A stretch of DNA of 64,000 bases from Streptomyces sp. Tu 3180 (GCF_009852415.1 NZ_WOXS01000002.1:1178001-1242000); one strand, 5' to 3'. Shown: positions 41,206-51,410, numbered from the stretch's first letter. Notes: a model not told the origin generated them from the letters alone. Program-made: numbers and translations.

Positions 41206-43644
41206 ATGGCACAGGGCACGGTCCAGGTGACGCACACCGGCACATCGAGGTGGCGCCGCCGCACGGGTGAGTACGCGTCGCTCGCCGCCGCCCTGGAGGC
41301 CGCGGCCGACGGCGACGTGCTCACCGTCGCCCCCGGCACCTACCGGGAGAACCTCGTCGTCCAGCGGGCGGTGACCCTGCGCGGTCCCGAGGGCTCCCCC
41401 GGATCGGTGCGCATCGCGCCCGTGGACGGCGTTCCGCTGACCGTGCGCGCCTCGGCGGTGGTGCAGGACCTGCACGTGGAGGGCCAGGACGCCGCCGCCC
41501 CGGCCGTGCTGGTCGAGGAGGGCGCCCCGGAGCTGCGCGACGTCCGCGTGGTCACCCGCTCCGCGGCCGGCATCGAGGTGCGCGGCAGCGCCCGGCCCAC
41601 GGTGCGCCGCTGCACGGTCGACAACCCGGCGGGCGTCGGCATCGCCGTGCTGGACGGCGGGGGCGGGGTCTTCGAGGAGTGCGAGGTGGTCGCCGCGGGA
41701 CAGGCCGCCGTGGCCGTCCGCGGTGGCGGCCGTCCCCGTCTGGAGCGCTGCCGGGTGCACCACGCCTCGGGCTCGGGACTGACCGCGACCGGGGAGAACT
41801 CGGCGCTGGAGGCGGTGGGCTGCGAGGTCTACGAGGTGCGGGGCAGCGGTGTCCAGGTGACGAACCGCGCCACCGCCCACCTCACCGACTGCGAGGTGCA
41901 CCGGACCACCGGCGACGGCGTCACCCTCGACACGGACGCGGTGCTGACGCTGGCCGACTGCCGGATCCACGACATCCCGGAGAACGCGGTCGACCTGCGG
42001 TCCCGGTCGGTGCTCACGCTGACCCGCACCAGCGTGCGGCAGTTCGGCCGCAACGGCCTGTCGGTGTGGGACCCGGGCACGCGCGTGGACGCCAACCAGT
42101 GCGAGATCTTCGACAGCACCGGCGACTACCCGGCGGTGTGGGTGAGCGACGGCGCCACCGCCGTACTGGACTCCTGCCGGGTGCACGACGTGCCGGACGC
42201 GCTGTTCGTCCTCGACCGCGGTTCGCGCGCGGACGTGGTCGACAGCGACCTGTCGCAGGTGCGCAACACGGCGGTGTCGGTGAGCGACGGCGCCACCGCG
42301 CAGCTCGACGACTGCCGGATCAGGGAGGCGGCCACGGGCGCCTGGTTCCGGGACCACGGCAGCGGCGGCACCCTCGGCAACTGCACCCTGGACGGCATAC
42401 AGACCGGCGTGATCGTCACCAAGGGCGCCGACCCGACCGTCGAGCGCTGCACCATCGACTCCCCGGCCGAGGCCGGCGTCTACGTCTCGGCCGGTGGCCG
42501 CGGCACCTTCCTCGACTGCCGGGTCACGGGCAGCGGCGGCTACGGCTTCCACGTGATCGACGGCAGCCGCACGACGCTCAGGAAGTGCCGCACCGAGCGC
42601 TGCGCGCGCGGTGGTTACGAGTTCGCCGAGGGCGGCGCGGACGCGGCCTCCGGCGCGGGCGGTCCGGTCGTCGAGGACTGCACGAGCGACGAGAGCGGGA
42701 GCCTCGCACCGGCTCCCGCACCGGAGCCTGCCGTGCAGACGGTGGGCCACTCCCCGGGGCTGCTGGGACCGGTTCCCGGCCGGGGTGCCGGATCCGCGCC
42801 TCCCGCGCCGGCCCCCGAGCCGGAGCGTGCGGCGCGCACCCCGAAGGACGTCCTCGGCGAACTCGACGCACTGGTGGGCCTGGAGAGCGTCAAGCGCGAG
42901 GTGCGCGCCCTCACCGACATGATCGAGGTGGGCCGGCGCCGGCAGCGGGCGGGGCTGAAGGCGGCGTCGGTCAAGCGGCACCTGGTGTTCACGGGCTCCC
43001 CCGGCACCGGCAAGACCACCGTCGCCCGCCTGTACGGCGAGATCCTCGCCTCGCTCGGCGTGCTGGAGAAGGGGCACCTGGTCGAGGTGTCCCGGGTCGA
43101 CCTGGTCGGCGAGCACATCGGCTCCACGGCGATCCGCACCCAGGAGGCGTTCGAACGGGCGCGCGGCGGCGTGCTGTTCATCGACGAGGCGTACGCGCTC
43201 TCCCCCGAGGACGCCGGGCGGGACTTCGGCAAGGAGGCCATCGACACCCTGGTGAAGCTGATGGAGGACCACCGGGACGCGGTGGTGGTGATCGTCGCCG
43301 GCTACACGGCCGAGATGGAGCGGTTCCTCTCGGTCAACCCGGGGGTGGCGTCCCGTTTCTCACGGACGATCACCTTCGGCGACTACGGCCCCGGGGAACT
43401 GCTGCGGATCGTGGAGCAGCAGGCCGAGGAGCACGAGTACCGGCTGGCCCCGGGTGCGGGCGAGGCGCTGCTGAAGTACTTCACGGAGATCCCCAAGGGA
43501 CCCGCGTTCGGCAACGGGCGCACCGCGCGGCAGACGTTCGAGGCGATGGTCGAGCGGCACGCGAGCCGCGTCGCCCAGCTCGACGAGCCGACCACCGACG
43601 ACCTGACCCTGCTGTACGCCGAGGACCTGCCCGCACTGCCCTGA
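41206..43644 (+). CDS. Right-handed beta-helix protein fused to a CbbX-like AAA+ ATPase
   Basis: 812 residues. Residues about 1-490 are a parallel beta-helix built of short repeats (for example [20 protein letters not shown]), opening with [32 protein letters not shown] Pro/Ala linker (about 500-545) leads to an AAA+ domain with Walker [19 protein letters not shown], Walker [13 protein letters not shown], sensor [12 protein letters not shown] and an arginine-rich end, close to CbbX and EccA-like ATPases. The beta-helix probably binds a polysaccharide or protein fibre and the ATPase remodels a partner. No type VII secretion gene is adjacent, and the substrate is unknown. Confidence 0.85.
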   Translation: MAQGTVQVTHTGTSRWRRRTGEYASLAAALEAAADGDVLTVAPGTYRENLVVQRAVTLRGPEGSPGSVRIAPVDGVPLTVRASAVVQDLHVEGQDAAAPAVLVEEGAPELRDVRVVTRSAAGIEVRGSARPTVRRCTVDNPAGVGIAVLDGGGGVFEECEVVAAGQAAVAVRGGGRPRLERCRVHHASGSGLTATGENSALEAVGCEVYEVRGSGVQVTNRATAHLTDCEVHRTTGDGVTLDTDAVLTLADCRIHDIPENAVDLRSRSVLTLTRTSVRQFGRNGLSVWDPGTRVDANQCEIFDSTGDYPAVWVSDGATAVLDSCRVHDVPDALFVLDRGSRADVVDSDLSQVRNTAVSVSDGATAQLDDCRIREAATGAWFRDHGSGGTLGNCTLDGIQTGVIVTKGADPTVERCTIDSPAEAGVYVSAGGRGTFLDCRVTGSGGYGFHVIDGSRTTLRKCRTERCARGGYEFAEGGADAASGAGGPVVEDCTSDESGSLAPAPAPEPAVQTVGHSPGLLGPVPGRGAGSAPPAPAPEPERAARTPKDVLGELDALVGLESVKREVRALTDMIEVGRRRQRAGLKAASVKRHLVFTGSPGTGKTTVARLYGEILASLGVLEKGHLVEVSRVDLVGEHIGSTAIRTQEAFERARGGVLFIDEAYALSPEDAGRDFGKEAIDTLVKLMEDHRDAVVVIVAGYTAEMERFLSVNPGVASRFSRTITFGDYGPGELLRIVEQQAEEHEYRLAPGAGEALLKYFTEIPKGPAFGNGRTARQTFEAMVERHASRVAQLDEPTTDDLTLLYAEDLPALP

Positions 43645-43656
43645 GCGCCGCCCGCG

Positions 43657-46020
43657 CTACGCCGAGGGCACCGGGGCACCGGCCGGGGCGCCGCCGTCGG
43701 GGCCGGGGTCCTCCGTGTGCCGCGGTGCCGGCACCTCCGGCCGCAGCCGGGCGAGCAGCCTGCGGCGCTCCTCGGCGAACGCCGGGTCCGCCTGGTAGCC
43801 GGAGTGGCCCAGGATCGGTGCGGGCAGCGGATGGGCCCCGGTGCGGCCGTAGGCGAGGGGGTCCTTGAGCGGGGCGCGGTCCACCTCGGGGCCGCCGTCG
43901 CCGGGCAGCCGCACCGGGCCGCCGATGGGGTCGGTGAGCCGGTACAGGTTGCGCCAGCAGTCGACCTCCTGGTGCAGGGAGCCGAGCGCGGCCGGACCGA
44001 AGTGGGCCGGGAACCAGCGGCCGTACAGCCGCTCCAGCGGGGAGCCGTAGGTCAGCAGCGCGACCCGTTTGCGGGTGGACGTCGGGAGCTGCCAGGCCGC
44101 CGCGGCGGCCAGGACGCTGCCCTGGGAGTGGCCGGAGATCACCAGCCGTCCGCCGGTGGCCTCGGTCCAGGTGGCGATCCGCCAGGTCAGGTCGGGCACC
44201 GCGCGCTCGGCGTAGCAGGGCGGCGCGAAGGGGTGGGCGGCGCGCGGCCAGAAGGTGCCGACGTCCCACAGGATGCCGATGGTGCGCCGCGCGGAGGCGT
44301 CCTTGTAGGCGCGCCGGCCGCAGGCGACGAGCAGGACGAAGCCCAGTCCGATCAGCCAGGACCCCAGCGCCTGCGCGGTCTCGGCGGCGCCGTGGACGAC
44401 GGCGTACGAGTCCCGGGTCGCCGCGCCGGGCGTCCGGTCGGTGATCAGGGCGCCGGCGAGGGCGCCGGCGCCCAGCAGCAGGGTGGCGGCGGAGGTGACC
44501 GCGAGGATGCGCGGCGCCCGGTCGGTGAGGGCGGCCATCGCGCGGGTGGCGGCGATGCGGCGGGTGCGGCCGGGGTCGCCCGTCTCGCCGGGGTACTCGT
44601 CTTCCACGGCGGCGCGCCCGGCCCGCGCGATGCGCCAGGCGCGCCGGGCCAGCCAGCCGCCCAGCACCAGCAGCAGCACCAGCAGTGGCGGGATCACGGA
44701 CGCCTGCCAGGTCAGCAGCACCGGCGGCCCGGGGATCGACGTCCCGGTGCCGTCCAGCCAGTCGGACATCCGCTGGGACACGCCCCCGGACATCACGCTG
44801 CCGAGGGCGCAGCCGAGCATGGCGACCGCCGGCCCGGCCAGGCCCCGCATCGCGGCGCGCCGGTCGGGGCGGGTGCGGTACAGGACGTGGGCGACCCCGG
44901 CGAGGACGATCACCAGGAGGCCCTGGACGAGGGCGAGGGCGCCGAAGGTCGGGTCGCCGGGCAGCCGGCCCGCCGACTCCCACCCGTCGCGTTCCCACCC
45001 GGCGTACAGGAGGGCCGACGCGAGCAGCGCCAGGGCGGCGAGGGGCAGGCCCCGCACCAGGGCCGCGTCGAGTTCGCCGTCCAGCCGGCGTTCGGTGCGG
45101 CCCCGGCGGCAGACCACCCACACCACCGCGCACGCCCCGGCCACCAGCGCCGCCTCCAGGAGCATCCCGAGCACGGCGAGGACGGCGGGGCCGCCGGGCT
45201 CGCGGTCGTGCCGGGCGGCGGCGGAGCCGACCGCGGCGGCGACCGTCAGCAGTCCGGCGGCGGTGTGCGCGGCGCGCAGCCGGGCGACCAGGCGCCGGCC
45301 GTACCAGAAGCCGGGCCGGTTCAGCGCGGTGCGGCCGCCGGTCTCCTCGGGGTCGCGGGTCATCGGCTGCTGGGACTCGTAGGCGTTCCAGGTGCGCAGG
45401 GACAGGTACCACAGCAGGCCGGTCAGGGCTGCGGGCACCAGGGCGGCGAGGGCGAGCCTGCGGCCCGGGAGGCTCCACCAGCCGCCGTCGGAGACCTCGG
45501 GCGAGAGGAACCCGAGCCAGGAGTGCCGCTCGGCGCACGCGCGCGTGCCCGCGCACTGCCAGGCGGCCAGGTCGAGGGCGACCTCGCAGGCGGCCGCGAC
45601 GAGCAGCACCGTCAGGCTCAGCCCGGTCAGCCGGACCAGCAGCCCGTACAGCCGGACCGTGCGGGCGCGGCCCCGGGTCGTGGGGCGCATCCAGTGGGCG
45701 AGGTTGACCACCATGAAGGGCAGCAGCAGCAGCCACAGGGCACGGGTGCCGTTTCCGGAGGTGAGGTTGCACCAGACGTAGGCCTCGGGAACGGGCCCGT
45801 CGCGGCGGTCGGCGGGCCGCTGTTCCGCGTCGGCGTCGTCGGCGCGCCGGAACACGGCGGCGATGTCGTCACCGGTGATCCGCACCGTGCGCGGATCGTC
45901 GAGCATGGCCTCGGGGGTGGTGCCGCCCACCCCGTGGACCAGGAGTTCCAGGGCGGCCCCGGGCCGTGTGGCGGTACCGTCCGTGCTCCCGTCCGGCCCG
46001 TGTTCCCGCGTCCGTTCCAC
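43657..46020 (-). CDS. Large membrane protein with lipase-like alpha/beta-hydrolase domain
   Basis: 787 residues from a GTG at 46020 with GGGGGAAG upstream. An N-terminal cytosolic part (ALELLVHGVGGTTPEAML) resembles the start of hydrolase domains. Many membrane helices span about residues 110-560. The C-terminal domain carries the nucleophile motif ISGHSQGSVLAAAAAW and late His-containing segments. Such membrane-anchored serine hydrolases occur widely in Streptomyces with unknown substrates. It is convergent with the beta-helix/AAA gene, 12 bases apart. Confidence 0.78.
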   Translation of the reverse strand: MERTREHGPDGSTDGTATRPGAALELLVHGVGGTTPEAMLDDPRTVRITGDDIAAVFRRADDADAEQRPADRRDGPVPEAYVWCNLTSGNGTRALWLLLLPFMVVNLAHWMRPTTRGRARTVRLYGLLVRLTGLSLTVLLVAAACEVALDLAAWQCAGTRACAERHSWLGFLSPEVSDGGWWSLPGRRLALAALVPAALTGLLWYLSLRTWNAYESQQPMTRDPEETGGRTALNRPGFWYGRRLVARLRAAHTAAGLLTVAAAVGSAAARHDREPGGPAVLAVLGMLLEAALVAGACAVVWVVCRRGRTERRLDGELDAALVRGLPLAALALLASALLYAGWERDGWESAGRLPGDPTFGALALVQGLLVIVLAGVAHVLYRTRPDRRAAMRGLAGPAVAMLGCALGSVMSGGVSQRMSDWLDGTGTSIPGPPVLLTWQASVIPPLLVLLLVLGGWLARRAWRIARAGRAAVEDEYPGETGDPGRTRRIAATRAMAALTDRAPRILAVTSAATLLLGAGALAGALITDRTPGAATRDSYAVVHGAAETAQALGSWLIGLGFVLLVACGRRAYKDASARRTIGILWDVGTFWPRAAHPFAPPCYAERAVPDLTWRIATWTEATGGRLVISGHSQGSVLAAAAAWQLPTSTRKRVALLTYGSPLERLYGRWFPAHFGPAALGSLHQEVDCWRNLYRLTDPIGGPVRLPGDGGPEVDRAPLKDPLAYGRTGAHPLPAPILGHSGYQADPAFAEERRRLLARLRPEVPAPRHTEDPGPDGGAPAGAPVPSA

Positions 46021-46312
46021 TGATGCGCACTTCCCCCGTGACACGCCGTCGGCTCCGTCCGTGCGGGCACAGGATCTCCCGTGCCGGGACGGCTCACACC
46101 TCTCGTCACGGAATCTCCCCGATCCGCGTGACGAGCAAGCAACATACGGGATACCGCCGTCATGCGCGCGACGATCCACCGGTGGCGCCGCCCGGGTCCC
46201 GGCATGCGAGGATGGGACGTCCGCGCACCGGCGACGCGGAGAACGCGCTCGTCGGAGTGGGTGCGCGGGACGGCGTGTCGGGCGGTTTCGTGGCGAAAGG
46301 ACCGGAGCGTAC

Positions 46313-47155
46313 GTGAGCGAGAATCAGAACCTCCTCGCGGAGCAGCGGCGCACCCTGATCCTCGACGAGGTCCGGCGCCGGGGCGGAGTCCGGGTCAACG
46401 AGCTGACCCGCAAGCTCGGTGTGTCGGACATGACCGTCCGCCGCGACCTGGACGCGCTGGCCCGGCAGGGCGTGCTGGAGAAGGTGCACGGCGGGGCGGT
46501 CCCCGTGGTGGAGGCGAGCACGCACGAGCCCGGTTTCGAGGCCAAGTCGGGCCTGGAGCTGAGCGCCAAGGAGGACATCGCGCGGGCGGCGGCCGAGCTG
46601 GTGTCCCCGGGCGCGGCGATCGCGCTCTCGGGCGGTACGACGACGTTCGCGCTGGCGCACCAGCTGCTCGACGTCCCCGATCTGACGGTGGTCACCAACT
46701 CGGTGCGGGTGGCCGACGTCTTCCACACGGCGCAGCGCACCTCGGGCCCCCGGCAGGGCGCGGCCACGGTGGTGCTGACCGGCGGGGTGCGCACTCCGTC
46801 CGACTCCCTGGTGGGGCCGGTGGCCGACCAGGCGATCGCGACGCTCCACTTCGACCTGCTGTTCCTCGGGGTGCACGGGATATCCGTCGAGGCGGGGCTG
46901 TCGACGCCGAACCTCGCCGAGGCCGAGACCAACCGTCGGCTGGTGCAGTCGGCGAGGCGCGTGGTGGTGGTCGCCGACCACACCAAGTGGGGTACGGTGG
47001 GGCTGAGTTCGTTCGCGTCCCTGAATCAGGTCGACACCCTCGTGACCGACTCCGGGTTGCCGGACGAGGCACGCGCGGAGGTCGCGGAACACCTGCGGCG
47101 GCTGGTGGTGGCGGGTGAGCCCGAGAACTCCGACGGGGAGCCCGCGGACCTCTGA
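46313..47155 (+). CDS. DeoR-family transcriptional regulator
   Basis: 280 residues from a GTG. The N-terminal helix-turn-helix is EQRRTLILDEVRRRGGVRVNELTRKLGVSDMTVRRDLDALARQGVLEKVHGGAV. The C-terminal sugar-phosphate sensor (DeoRC) has IALSGGTTTFALAHQL, VVTNSVRVADVF and VADHTKWGTVG. These repressors respond to phosphorylated sugars. The likely targets are elsewhere; the class II aldolase and SIS genes at 62.6-64 kb are sugar-phosphate genes but too distant to connect. Confidence 0.87.
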   Translation: MSENQNLLAEQRRTLILDEVRRRGGVRVNELTRKLGVSDMTVRRDLDALARQGVLEKVHGGAVPVVEASTHEPGFEAKSGLELSAKEDIARAAAELVSPGAAIALSGGTTTFALAHQLLDVPDLTVVTNSVRVADVFHTAQRTSGPRQGAATVVLTGGVRTPSDSLVGPVADQAIATLHFDLLFLGVHGISVEAGLSTPNLAEAETNRRLVQSARRVVVVADHTKWGTVGLSSFASLNQVDTLVTDSGLPDEARAEVAEHLRRLVVAGEPENSDGEPADL

Positions 47156-47222
47156 CGGCCCGCCGGCCGGATGCGCCGCCCGGCCCGCCGCGACCGCGGC
47201 TCTTGTCGAGGGGGTTACGCCC

Positions 47223-47711
47223 ATGGCCCAGCGCCTGCGCCCCGTGGGGCCCGACTTCGTCCGGACCGCGCCCGTCCGCCTGGTCTTCTCCCGGGAGGTC
47301 TCGGCCGCGCCGGTACCGGTCTTCCGCGCACTGGCCGAGGACGTGACCGGCTGGACCGAGTGGTTCGGGGCCGTCACGCTGGCCCGCCCCCTGGACGACG
47401 GCGCGGGGCGTGAGATCCGGCTCCGGGGCGGCGTCCGCTTCCGCGAGACGGTCCTCGTGGCGGAGGAACCCGAGGTGTACGCCTATCGCGTCGACGTGAC
47501 CGACGCCCCCGGCGCACGCGCCCTCGTGGAGGAATGGCGGCTGGCGCCGGCCGGGGCGGGCACGCGGGTGCGGTGGACGTTCGCCGCCGACGGCACGGCG
47601 CCGTTCCGCCTCGCGCTCAGGGCCGCTCGGCCGGGCCTCGGGCGGGCGTTCCGCTCCGCGGTGACCTCGCTGGACCGGCGGCTGGCGCGCCGGGGCCCGT
47701 CCGGCGGATGA
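47223..47711 (+). CDS. SRPBCC-family protein
   Basis: 162 residues. The polyketide-cyclase/START-like fold is suggested by VRLVFSREVSAAPVPVFRALAEDVTGWTEWFGAV, then RFRETVLVAEEPEVYAYRV and the C-terminal helix FRLALRAARPGLGRAFRSAVTSLDRRL. The family binds hydrophobic ligands. It lies 67 bases after the DeoR gene on the same strand. Ligand unknown. Confidence 0.8.
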   Translation: MAQRLRPVGPDFVRTAPVRLVFSREVSAAPVPVFRALAEDVTGWTEWFGAVTLARPLDDGAGREIRLRGGVRFRETVLVAEEPEVYAYRVDVTDAPGARALVEEWRLAPAGAGTRVRWTFAADGTAPFRLALRAARPGLGRAFRSAVTSLDRRLARRGPSGG

Positions 47712-47730
47712 GACCGGGCGGCCCCGGCCG

Positions 47731-48855
47731 TCAGCGGGGCCAGGCGCCGGTCCGCAGCAGGGTCTCGATCGCCGCCGCCCAGGGCCCGATGTCCAGGCCC
47801 TGCTCGGCCAGCCAGGCGTCCGAGTAGTACTTGTCGAGGTAGCGGTCCCCCGGGTCGCACAGCAGCGTCACCACGCTCCCCCGCCGCCCGTCGGCCACCA
47901 TCTCCGCGACGATCTCCAGCGCGCTCCACAGGCCGGTGCCGGTCGAACCGCCCGCCTTGCGGCCGATGGCCCGCTCCAGGGCCCGCACGGCGGCCACGCT
48001 GGCCGCGTCGGGCACCTTCATCATCCGGTCGACGGCGCCGGTCACGAAGCTCGGTTCCATGCGGGGCCGGCCGATGCCCTCGATGCGGGAACCGCGGTCG
48101 CAGGTGACGTCCGGGTCGCCGGTGGTCCACCCCTCGAAGAAGCACGAGTTCTCCGGATCGGCGACACAGATGCGGGTGTCGTACTGCATGTAGTGCACGT
48201 AGCGCGCGAGGGTCGCCGAGGTGCCGCCGGTGCCGGCCGTGGCGACGATCCACGCGGGCTCCGGGAACCGCTCCAGCCGGAGCTGCCGGAAGATCGATTC
48301 GGCGATGTTGTTGTTGCCGCGCCAGTCCGTGGCCCGTTCTGCGTAGGTGAACTGGTCCATGTAGTGGCCGCCGGTCTCCGCCGCGAGGGCCGCGGAGGCC
48401 TCGTACATCGTGCGGGGGTCGTCCACGAAGTGGCACCGCCCGCCGTGGAACTCGATCAGGCGGCACTTCTCGGCGCTGGTCGTGCGCGGCATGACGGCGA
48501 TGAAGGGGACGCCGATCAGCTTCGCGAAGTACGCCTCGGAGACGGCCGTCGAGCCGCTGGACGCCTCGATCACCGGACGGCCCGGGCGGATCCAGCCATT
48601 GCACAGCCCGTAGAGGAAGAGGGAGCGGGCCAGCCGGTGCTTGAGGCTGCCGGTGGGGTGGGTCGACTCGTCCTTCAGGTAGAGGTCGATGCCCCACCGC
48701 TCGGGCAGCGGGAAGCGCAGCAGATGGGTGTCGGCCGAGCGGTTGGCGTCGGCCTGGACCCTGCGCACGGCCTCTTTCAGCCAGGCACGGTAGCCGGGGT
48801 CGCTGCGGTCGACGTCGAGGACGGCGCCGGTCAGGGTGGGTTGGGGAGTGCTCAC
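47731..48855 (-). CDS. PLP-dependent cysteine-synthase-family protein
   Basis: 374 residues from a GTG preceded by AAGGAG. The PLP lysine lies in [18 protein letters not shown], the substrate loop is [19 protein letters not shown], and the phosphate-binding turn is [14 protein letters not shown]. The length and the late [13 protein letters not shown] follow a branch of fold-type II enzymes that differs from CysK/CysM. It may form Cys or act as a lyase on a related substrate; the exact reaction is not certain. A palindrome TTTGAGC-G-GCTCAAA lies about 100 bases upstream. Confidence 0.82.
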   Translation of the reverse strand: MSTPQPTLTGAVLDVDRSDPGYRAWLKEAVRRVQADANRSADTHLLRFPLPERWGIDLYLKDESTHPTGSLKHRLARSLFLYGLCNGWIRPGRPVIEASSGSTAVSEAYFAKLIGVPFIAVMPRTTSAEKCRLIEFHGGRCHFVDDPRTMYEASAALAAETGGHYMDQFTYAERATDWRGNNNIAESIFRQLRLERFPEPAWIVATAGTGGTSATLARYVHYMQYDTRICVADPENSCFFEGWTTGDPDVTCDRGSRIEGIGRPRMEPSFVTGAVDRMMKVPDAASVAAVRALERAIGRKAGGSTGTGLWSALEIVAEMVADGRRGSVVTLLCDPGDRYLDKYYSDAWLAEQGLDIGPWAAAIETLLRTGAWPR

Positions 48856-48908
48856 GACGGGGCTCCTTAAGCTGAGCGCCGACGGCGTCTCGCGCGGCCG
48901 GTCCACCG

Positions 48909-48968
48909 ATCATAAGCACCCGTCACACCACTTCCCACCTGCATAAACGCATCTTTGAGCGGCTCAAA
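48909..48968 (-). promoter_or_regulatory. Probable promoter and operator of the cysteine-synthase-like gene
   Basis: On the minus strand TTATGAT (48909-48915) resembles a -10 box. About 40 bp upstream of it, TTTGAGC and GCTCAAA (48954-48960 and 48962-48968) form a 15-bp palindrome that could bind a dimeric regulator. The remainder of 48856-49189 holds only G-rich imperfect tandem repeats (about 48981-49018). Confidence 0.4.
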
Positions 48969-49189
48969 GGGGCCCCTGGGGCACAGGGGGCGCGGGGGCG
49001 CAGGGGCGCAGGGGCCCGAGTGCTTCGGGCGCCCCCGGGAAGGAGGCGCGCGCACTGGTGCTCGACGGCGGGTGGGGGCAGACTGCACCGGCGGGAGCAG
49101 GGCCCCGCACCGGGGCACACTGGTTCTGGACACGAGCCGGCCCGCGGAGCACGGTCCGGCACACCGACGCGCACAAGGGGGCGGGCGGC

Positions 49190-49513
49190 ATGGCGGAGCC
49201 GGAGTTCACGGCCACGGGCGTGCGGATCGGCAAGCGGCTGCGGTCGCTCACCCGGGCCGGTCAGGTCCGGATCAGCGACGGCAGGCTGGAGTTGCTCACC
49301 AGCTACGGCAGCGAGATCGACAGCGCGCCGGTGCAGGCGGTACGCGCGTCCAGGCCCTGGTTCGCGCCCGAGGACCGGGCGCTGGCGGACCTCAACGGCA
49401 AGCGGTACCTGCTGACCCTGGGCGACCACGACCCCGCGCCGGGTGAGCCCGGTCCGCCCGCCGCCCGCCGTTTCATCGAGGCCGTGCGCCGGGCGTCGGG
49501 GCGCGGCGCCTGA
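49190..49513 (+). CDS. Small hypothetical protein
   Basis: 107 residues. The sequence (EFTATGVRIGKRLRSLTRAG, then VRISDGRLELLTSYGSEIDSAPVQAVRA) suggests a small PH-like or beta-rich domain without membrane segment or Cys. I recognise no named family with certainty. The ATG follows GGGGGCGGGCGG. It is followed by the regulatory repeats of the anti-sigma-type gene. Confidence 0.6.
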   Translation: MAEPEFTATGVRIGKRLRSLTRAGQVRISDGRLELLTSYGSEIDSAPVQAVRASRPWFAPEDRALADLNGKRYLLTLGDHDPAPGEPGPPAARRFIEAVRRASGRGA

Positions 49514-49524
49514 GATGACCGTGA

Positions 49525-49551
49525 CTTGCGTCACTTCACCCCTTGCGTCAC
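49525..49551. promoter_or_regulatory. Two direct CTTGCGTCAC repeats upstream of the ATPase gene
   Basis: Identical 10-mers at 49525-49534 and 49542-49551, 17 bp apart start to start; the first is also the right half of GTGAC-ttgc-GTCAC. A further CACGTCAC follows at 49560-49567. They lie about 150 bp upstream of the GTG at 49697, in promoter position. Confidence 0.4.
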
Positions 49552-49696
49552 GCTGGTCTCACGTCACTCTGGGTTTACCGGCGATAACGCTGCGAACCAG
49601 CCCGCCGGCCACGACAGCAGGCGGCAGCGTCACGCAGGCGCCCTGCTGGATCCGTCTTCCGTGTTCTTCCGGACCTCACGTCGGGGAGTCGCAGCC

Positions 49697-50239
49697 GTGA
49701 TCACTCACCCAAGCAGGCACTGCGCGGTGGAGCTCCAAGCCCTGCCGTCGCGGATCGGCCAGGTCCGCAGAATCGTATCTGCGCAGTTGCGCTACTGGCA
49801 CATGGATTCACTGATAGACCGGGCCTCGCTCGGTGTGACGGAGTTGCTGTCCAACGTCCACCGGCACGCCCGGCCCGACAAGACGTGCACCGTCGAGATG
49901 GAGCTGCTGCTCGACCGGCTCAAGGTCTCGGTGCGCGACCACGACCCGCGTCTGCCGGTCCTGGAGGACGCCGGTCCGCTCGCCACGTGCGGGCGGGGGC
50001 TGGCGATGGTGGCCGCGATGAGCGAGAGCTGGGGCGCCCTGCCGGACGGCGATTCCGGCAAGGTCGTGTGGTTCATCCTGCCGACGCCCTCCCGGACCGC
50101 CCCGGCGGCCTGGGACCGCCGTCCCCGGCTCGTGGCCGGCGAGCGTCCCGGCCACCGGTTCGCGGAGGTGGCGCTCGGCGAGCCCGCCGAGGACCACCGG
50201 CCCGAACCCGCTCCCGCCCGGTCCGCCGTCGCCGGCTGA
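49697..50239 (+). CDS. Anti-sigma-type ATP-binding protein (HATPase, RsbW-like)
   Basis: 180 residues from a GTG at 49697. The GHKL fold is indicated by DRASLGVTELLSNVHRHARPDKTCTVEMELL (N box), VRDHDPRLPVL (G1) and CGRGLAMVAAMSESWG (G2). In Streptomyces such stand-alone kinases phosphorylate anti-anti-sigma factors or have orphan roles. The last 45 residues are a variable tail. It is probably the functional partner of unlinked phosphatases such as the SpoIIE type. Confidence 0.85.
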   Translation: MITHPSRHCAVELQALPSRIGQVRRIVSAQLRYWHMDSLIDRASLGVTELLSNVHRHARPDKTCTVEMELLLDRLKVSVRDHDPRLPVLEDAGPLATCGRGLAMVAAMSESWGALPDGDSGKVVWFILPTPSRTAPAAWDRRPRLVAGERPGHRFAEVALGEPAEDHRPEPAPARSAVAG

Positions 50240-50370
50240 CCGGGCGGCGGCCTCGTCGCGCACGGCGCCCCCGCCCGGTGGCGACGGCCCGCGGCACGCC
50301 CGGGCGGGCCTCGCGCCCCGTCGGCGCCGCGCGACGGCCCGCGCGGGGGCGGCCGGGCCGGGGGCGGCGG

Positions 50371-50649
50371 TCACACCGCACCTCCCCGGCCGCCCCCGAA
50401 CCGCTCGTCCAGGACGGACAGCCGCCGCCAGTACTCGTCCTCGTCGATCCCACCGGAGGCGAAGCGCCGGCCGAGCACCGCGACGGGCGAGTCGGCCTCC
50501 TCCGCGGGCCGCCCGGGGCCCCGGCGTCCGTGCCGCACCGTACGGCGCAGCAGCGCGGCGCCGACGCCGACGAGCAGGGCCCAGACCAGGGGGAGGAGCA
50601 GGATCCACGGGCCGGGCCCGCCGTCGCCGAAGTGCGCCAGGGTCTGCAT
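50371..50649 (-). CDS. SHOCT-domain membrane protein
   Basis: 92 residues: one membrane helix (PWILLLPLVWALLVGVGAALL), a charged linker, and a C-terminal SHOCT domain (DSPVAVLGRRFASGGIDEDEYWRRLSVLDERFG). SHOCT domains are short oligomerisation modules at protein ends. It is divergent from the TetR gene. Function unknown. Confidence 0.8.
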   Translation of the reverse strand: MQTLAHFGDGGPGPWILLLPLVWALLVGVGAALLRRTVRHGRRGPGRPAEEADSPVAVLGRRFASGGIDEDEYWRRLSVLDERFGGGRGGAV

Positions 50650-50818
50650 GGTCGTTCAACTCCTCGGATGCGTCGTCTCGTCGCTCCCTGTGCGACCCCT
50701 CGAGGGTCACCCCGCGAGGGGTGCCCGGTCGTCGTACGGCCGGCGGCACCGTGCGCACCTCCCGGGGAGTACGCGGGCGGCGGGCCCCTGCTCCCCGGGC
50801 CGCAGAACGCCCGCCTTC

Positions 50819-50838
50819 TGTACCTACTGGTATGTACA
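50819..50838. promoter_or_regulatory. Palindromic operator of the TetR gene
   Basis: TGTACCTACTGGTATGTACA is a 20-bp imperfect palindrome with 8 of 10 positions matched between half-sites. It ends 8 bases before the TetR start codon and probably overlaps the transcription start, as expected for autorepression. Confidence 0.7.
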
Positions 50839-50846
50839 GTGGGGGC

Positions 50847-51410
50847 ATGAGCACCTCGGAGCGACTGATCGAGTCCACGCGCGAGCTGCTGTGGGAGCGC
50901 GGGTACGTGGGCACCAGCCCCCGGGCGATCCTGGAGCGGGCGGGCGCGGGCCAGGGCAGCATGTACCACCACTTCAAGGGGAAGCCCGACCTCGCCCTGG
51001 CCGCGATCCGGCGGACCGCCGCGCAGCTGCGGGCCGCCGCCGAGGCGGTGCTCGACGGCCCGGGGACGCCGTACGAGCGCATCGAGGCGTATCTGCTGCG
51101 CGAACGCGACGTCCTGCGCGGCTGTCCGGTCGGGCGGCTCACGATGGACCCGGACGTCGTCGCCGACGACGTGCTGCGCGCCCCGGTGGACGAGACCCTG
51201 GACTGGCTGCGCGAGCGGCTCGCCGGGATCGTCGAGGAGGGCAGGGAGCAGGGCCTGTTCGAACCGGGGCTGGACGGCGGGGAGGTCGCGGCGGCCGTCG
51301 TCGCGACCGTCCAGGGCGGCTACGTACTCGCCCGCGCCTCCGGCTCCCCCGCCGCCTTCGACGCGGCGGTGCGGGGCGTGCTCGCGCTGCTCGCCCCCCG
51401 GAAGCCGTGA
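50847..51410 (+). CDS. TetR-family regulator
   Basis: 187 residues. The helix-turn-helix is SERLIESTRELLWERGYVGTSPRAILERAGAGQGSMYHHFKGKPDLALAAI; the C-terminal ligand domain is typical of the YxaF/LmrA-like group (RGCPVGRLTMDPDVV). It is followed after 38 bases by the DUF4865 gene and preceded by the palindrome at 50819-50838, so it very likely represses both. The inducer is unknown. Confidence 0.88.
   Translation: MSTSERLIESTRELLWERGYVGTSPRAILERAGAGQGSMYHHFKGKPDLALAAIRRTAAQLRAAAEAVLDGPGTPYERIEAYLLRERDVLRGCPVGRLTMDPDVVADDVLRAPVDETLDWLRERLAGIVEEGREQGLFEPGLDGGEVAAAVVATVQGGYVLARASGSPAAFDAAVRGVLALLAPRKP

Noticed and set aside
48976..49020. G-rich imperfect tandem repeats considered as a repeat array
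   Set aside because: Units are only 8-9 bases, imperfect and few; no spacers as in CRISPR and no conserved structure. Simple GC-rich slippage sequence is enough.
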